The notes under the pieces: generated by a model
The model's input: only the letters and a program-made list of their open reading frames with translations
What the model was told of the DNA's origin: nothing
The model's database searches: none
Program-made: the position numbers and the translations under genes
Source of the DNA: UBA969 sp041694635
Lineage (GTDB): Bacteria > Planctomycetota > Planctomycetia > Gemmatales > Gemmataceae
Length of the DNA: 64,000 nt
Direction: 5' to 3'
NCBI GenBank assembly: GCA_041694635.1
Contig: JBDNHI010000103.1
Coordinates: 56,792 to 120,791 of the forward strand
In this document: in pieces, positions 62,812-64,000 of the stretch
How the letters are laid out: the number at the start of each line of letters is the position of its first letter
How positions within the stretch are numbered: position 1 is the stretch's first letter

Positions 62812-63202
62812 GGCGTTTGGCCTCAACCATGGCGGAAGCCGCCCTGATAGTGCAAGGTGTCAATTCATCGCCAACCGTGAAAGTAATACTAAATCCCACC
62901 TCAACCTCCTTGGCCAAGTCGCCCATGTCCAGTTCGTCCCAAAAGAACGCGAAGTCATCATCCGGCAACAACTTCTCTGCAGGGTAACCCATGTGCTTGG
63001 CAAAAATACGTCGGATTTCCCTTGGGATATGTGAAGACTCCTCGGACTCCGCGAAATAGCGCCGGAGCATTTCGCCGTCCGGCACTGATTCGCGCAGGGC
63101 CAACTCCGCGTGAAATGCACGGCCCCGACGAAGATTCGGATCGAGGAGCCACATAAGCACACAGATCACCGCCGCACACAACGCAATGAACAGCCATCCC
63201 AT
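62792..63202 (-). CDS. Membrane-anchored protein with acyl-carrier-like fold lacking Ser
   Basis: ATG 63202 is preceded by AGGAGGG at eight bases, so this start beats the upstream ATG at 63238. The 136-residue product has one N-terminal membrane segment (about residues 1-20, LFIALCAAVICVLMWLL). The C-terminal part (about 59-128) reads like an acyl carrier protein fold, with IPREIRRIFAKHMGY, LLPDDDFAFFWDELDMGDLA and helices after it, but the Ser of the usual D-S-L motif is replaced by Met-Gly, so it would not carry phosphopantetheine. This fold assignment is my inference. It belongs to the GC-rich group and uses codons unlike the rest of the window. Confidence 0.5.
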   Translation of the reverse strand: MGWLFIALCAAVICVLMWLLDPNLRRGRAFHAELALRESVPDGEMLRRYFAESEESSHIPREIRRIFAKHMGYPAEKLLPDDDFAFFWDELDMGDLAKEVEVGFSITFTVGDELTPCTIRAASAMVEAKRRAQTAI

Positions 63203-63221
63203 ACCGAGAACCCTCCTGCGG

Positions 63222-63575
63222 CTAACGAAACAGGTCACCCACCCGGCGGCATAAGTGGGCTACGAAGTCCCAGAAACGAATGATGCCGCTAGGTCGGGTG
63301 CAGCGTTTGGTTATACCCGTCTTCTGTCCACGGCGACGCTCCCACTCGGCGACAAACTTGGCGAAGCCCGCAGCGGTATCTGGAGCAACTTGCTTGGGGG
63401 AACAAGTGGCGTAGAAGTCGGACACATTGTCCGCAAACTCAAACACTGCCGACCGCCACTCCTCCCAGCCCACTGGCCACTCTCGCCCATCAGATGCACG
63501 GATGACAACACCGGCTCCCCTGATCTGGTGGAAGACTTCGAAGTCCTCGCCGTTCGGGCACCCTAAGATGACCAC
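63222..63575 (-). CDS. Unknown protein, possible second half of a split gene
   Basis: The 117-residue frame opens with GTG 63575 (VVILGCPNGEDFEV), inside the end of the next upstream frame, which stops at 63563. The middle is W- and E-rich (WPVGWEEWRSAVFEFADNV, AKFVAEWERRRG). No known domain is recognised. The two frames together look like the N- and C-terminal halves of one protein separated by a small deletion or frameshift; equally they may be two coupled genes. Confidence 0.45.
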   Translation of the reverse strand: MVILGCPNGEDFEVFHQIRGAGVVIRASDGREWPVGWEEWRSAVFEFADNVSDFYATCSPKQVAPDTAAGFAKFVAEWERRRGQKTGITKRCTRPSGIIRFWDFVAHLCRRVGDLFR

Positions 63576-63823
63576 ATCAGGTTAAACCCACAGCACGGAA
63601 AAAGGTGCTCACCGACCGGGGAGTCGCGGCTGTGAGGGACGGATAGCGTGCGGAGCAGGTAGAGTGCGGCCGCGCTGACGGTCAGGTCGCGCCTAGCCGG
63701 TTGGACGAGCGTGTCGTCGCCGATGCGAAACTCGACATCACCGTGGGCGCACAAGTCGGCTGGGTCGTCCGCCGACCCCTTGATCCATTGCAAGTTCACC
63801 GGTCGAAGAACTACCATCATGCG
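63563..63823 (-). CDS. Unknown protein, possible first half of a split gene
   Basis: From ATG 63823 (AGGG seven bases upstream) the product is about 86 residues: VVLRPVNLQWIKGSADDPAD near the start and LFPCCGF near the end. A longer frame begins at TTG 63901, and ATG 63868 is another option. It ends at TAG 63563-63565, just after the next frame's conserved VVILGCPN stretch begins. I think one gene may be broken here; no function can be given. Confidence 0.45.
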   Translation of the reverse strand, partial: RMMVVLRPVNLQWIKGSADDPADLCAHGDVEFRIGDDTLVQPARRDLTVSAAALYLLRTLSVPHSRDSPVGEHLFPCCGFNLMWSS

Positions 63824-64000
63824 GTGCCCTAACAGGTATTCGTTTGTGCAAGCTATCTCGGTCAACATTGCGCCTACACAAATTATCTTCAGCGACGACA
63901 AGTCGCAGAAATGGGCGTAATGATTACAGAATTAGCCTATTAGCAAGTATGACGATGAGAAAAATCCCGTCAAGAAGAAAGTAAAAAAGATGGCCCTATC
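63824..64000. other. Window end without a complete gene
   Basis: The base composition returns to AT-rich after about 63900. No open frame is credible in this short stretch and nothing else is visible. Confidence 0.5.

Overview
The window looks like a chromosomal segment of a planctomycete, most probably an uncultured low-GC relative of the Gemmata group (Gemmatales). Pointers are the paired DUF1549/DUF1553 and DUF1501 secreted proteins (16.3-19.2 kb, second DUF1501 at 53.0 kb), DUF1080 and DUF1559 proteins, a very long dihaem protein of the PVC type, many Tat- or Sec-exported carbohydrate-active proteins, and a tmRNA whose tag (AEPQFSMAA) resembles what I recall for Gemmata. By eye the base composition is roughly 40-45 percent GC, except for a GC-rich stretch near 62.7-63.9 kb. 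Genes lie on both strands in short operons, with good bidirectional terminators at several convergent junctions.

Layout. 1-5.3 kb: tail of a glycosyltransferase, an SH3-repeat protein, glucose-6-phosphate isomerase and an ABC-2 permease. 5.4-6.1 kb: tRNA-Lys with the decayed end of a tyrosine integrase abutting its 3' end, a relic of an integrated element. 6.1-10.6 kb: CYTH protein and two glutamine synthetases of different classes in tandem (GSI and GSIII). 10.6-16.1 kb: DUF1080, aroB-dprA, SWIM-SNF2 helicase. 16.3-27.2 kb: DUF1549/DUF1501 pair, nucleoside-symporter-like MFS, histidine phosphatase, HtpG, SRAP protein, double M16 protease, small membrane protein, tRNA-Gln. 27.3-32.2 kb: P-II signal protein, zinc/manganese ABC ATPase plus binding lipoprotein (no permease), DUF1559 protein with a hexapeptide repeat, LDH2-type dehydrogenase. 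32.2-41.0 kb: aldose epimerase, RsmC-like methyltransferase, PDZ-M6 protease, an rluA / DUF4392 / DUF1445 operon (the last two equal the two halves of D-glutamate cyclase), SGNH hydrolase, TPR protein. 41.0-50.2 kb: transglutaminase, two esterases, CBM9-like protein, tmRNA, ispE-spoVG, and an alpha/beta-hydrolase-like protein lacking its serine. 50.2-62.5 kb: sugar isomerase, FCY1-type cytosine deaminase, Gfo/Idh/MocA protein, second DUF1501, dihaem protein, sialidase plus sialate O-acetylesterase, and an arsenate-reductase-like phosphatase. 62.7-63.9 kb: GC-rich hypothetical genes, probably acquired and partly broken.

How the parts fit: nitrogen assimilation is represented by GSI, GSIII and an unlinked P-II protein; the 50-62 kb region is a typical planctomycete set for degrading sulfated or sialylated glycans and glycoproteins outside the cytoplasm. 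The non-coding regions of most interest are three possible structured leaders or small RNAs: before the transglutaminase (41.4-41.6 kb), before ispE (46.7-46.8 kb), and between spoVG and the next hydrolase (48.5-48.8 kb). I found no CRISPR array, no intact insertion sequence and no complete defence system.
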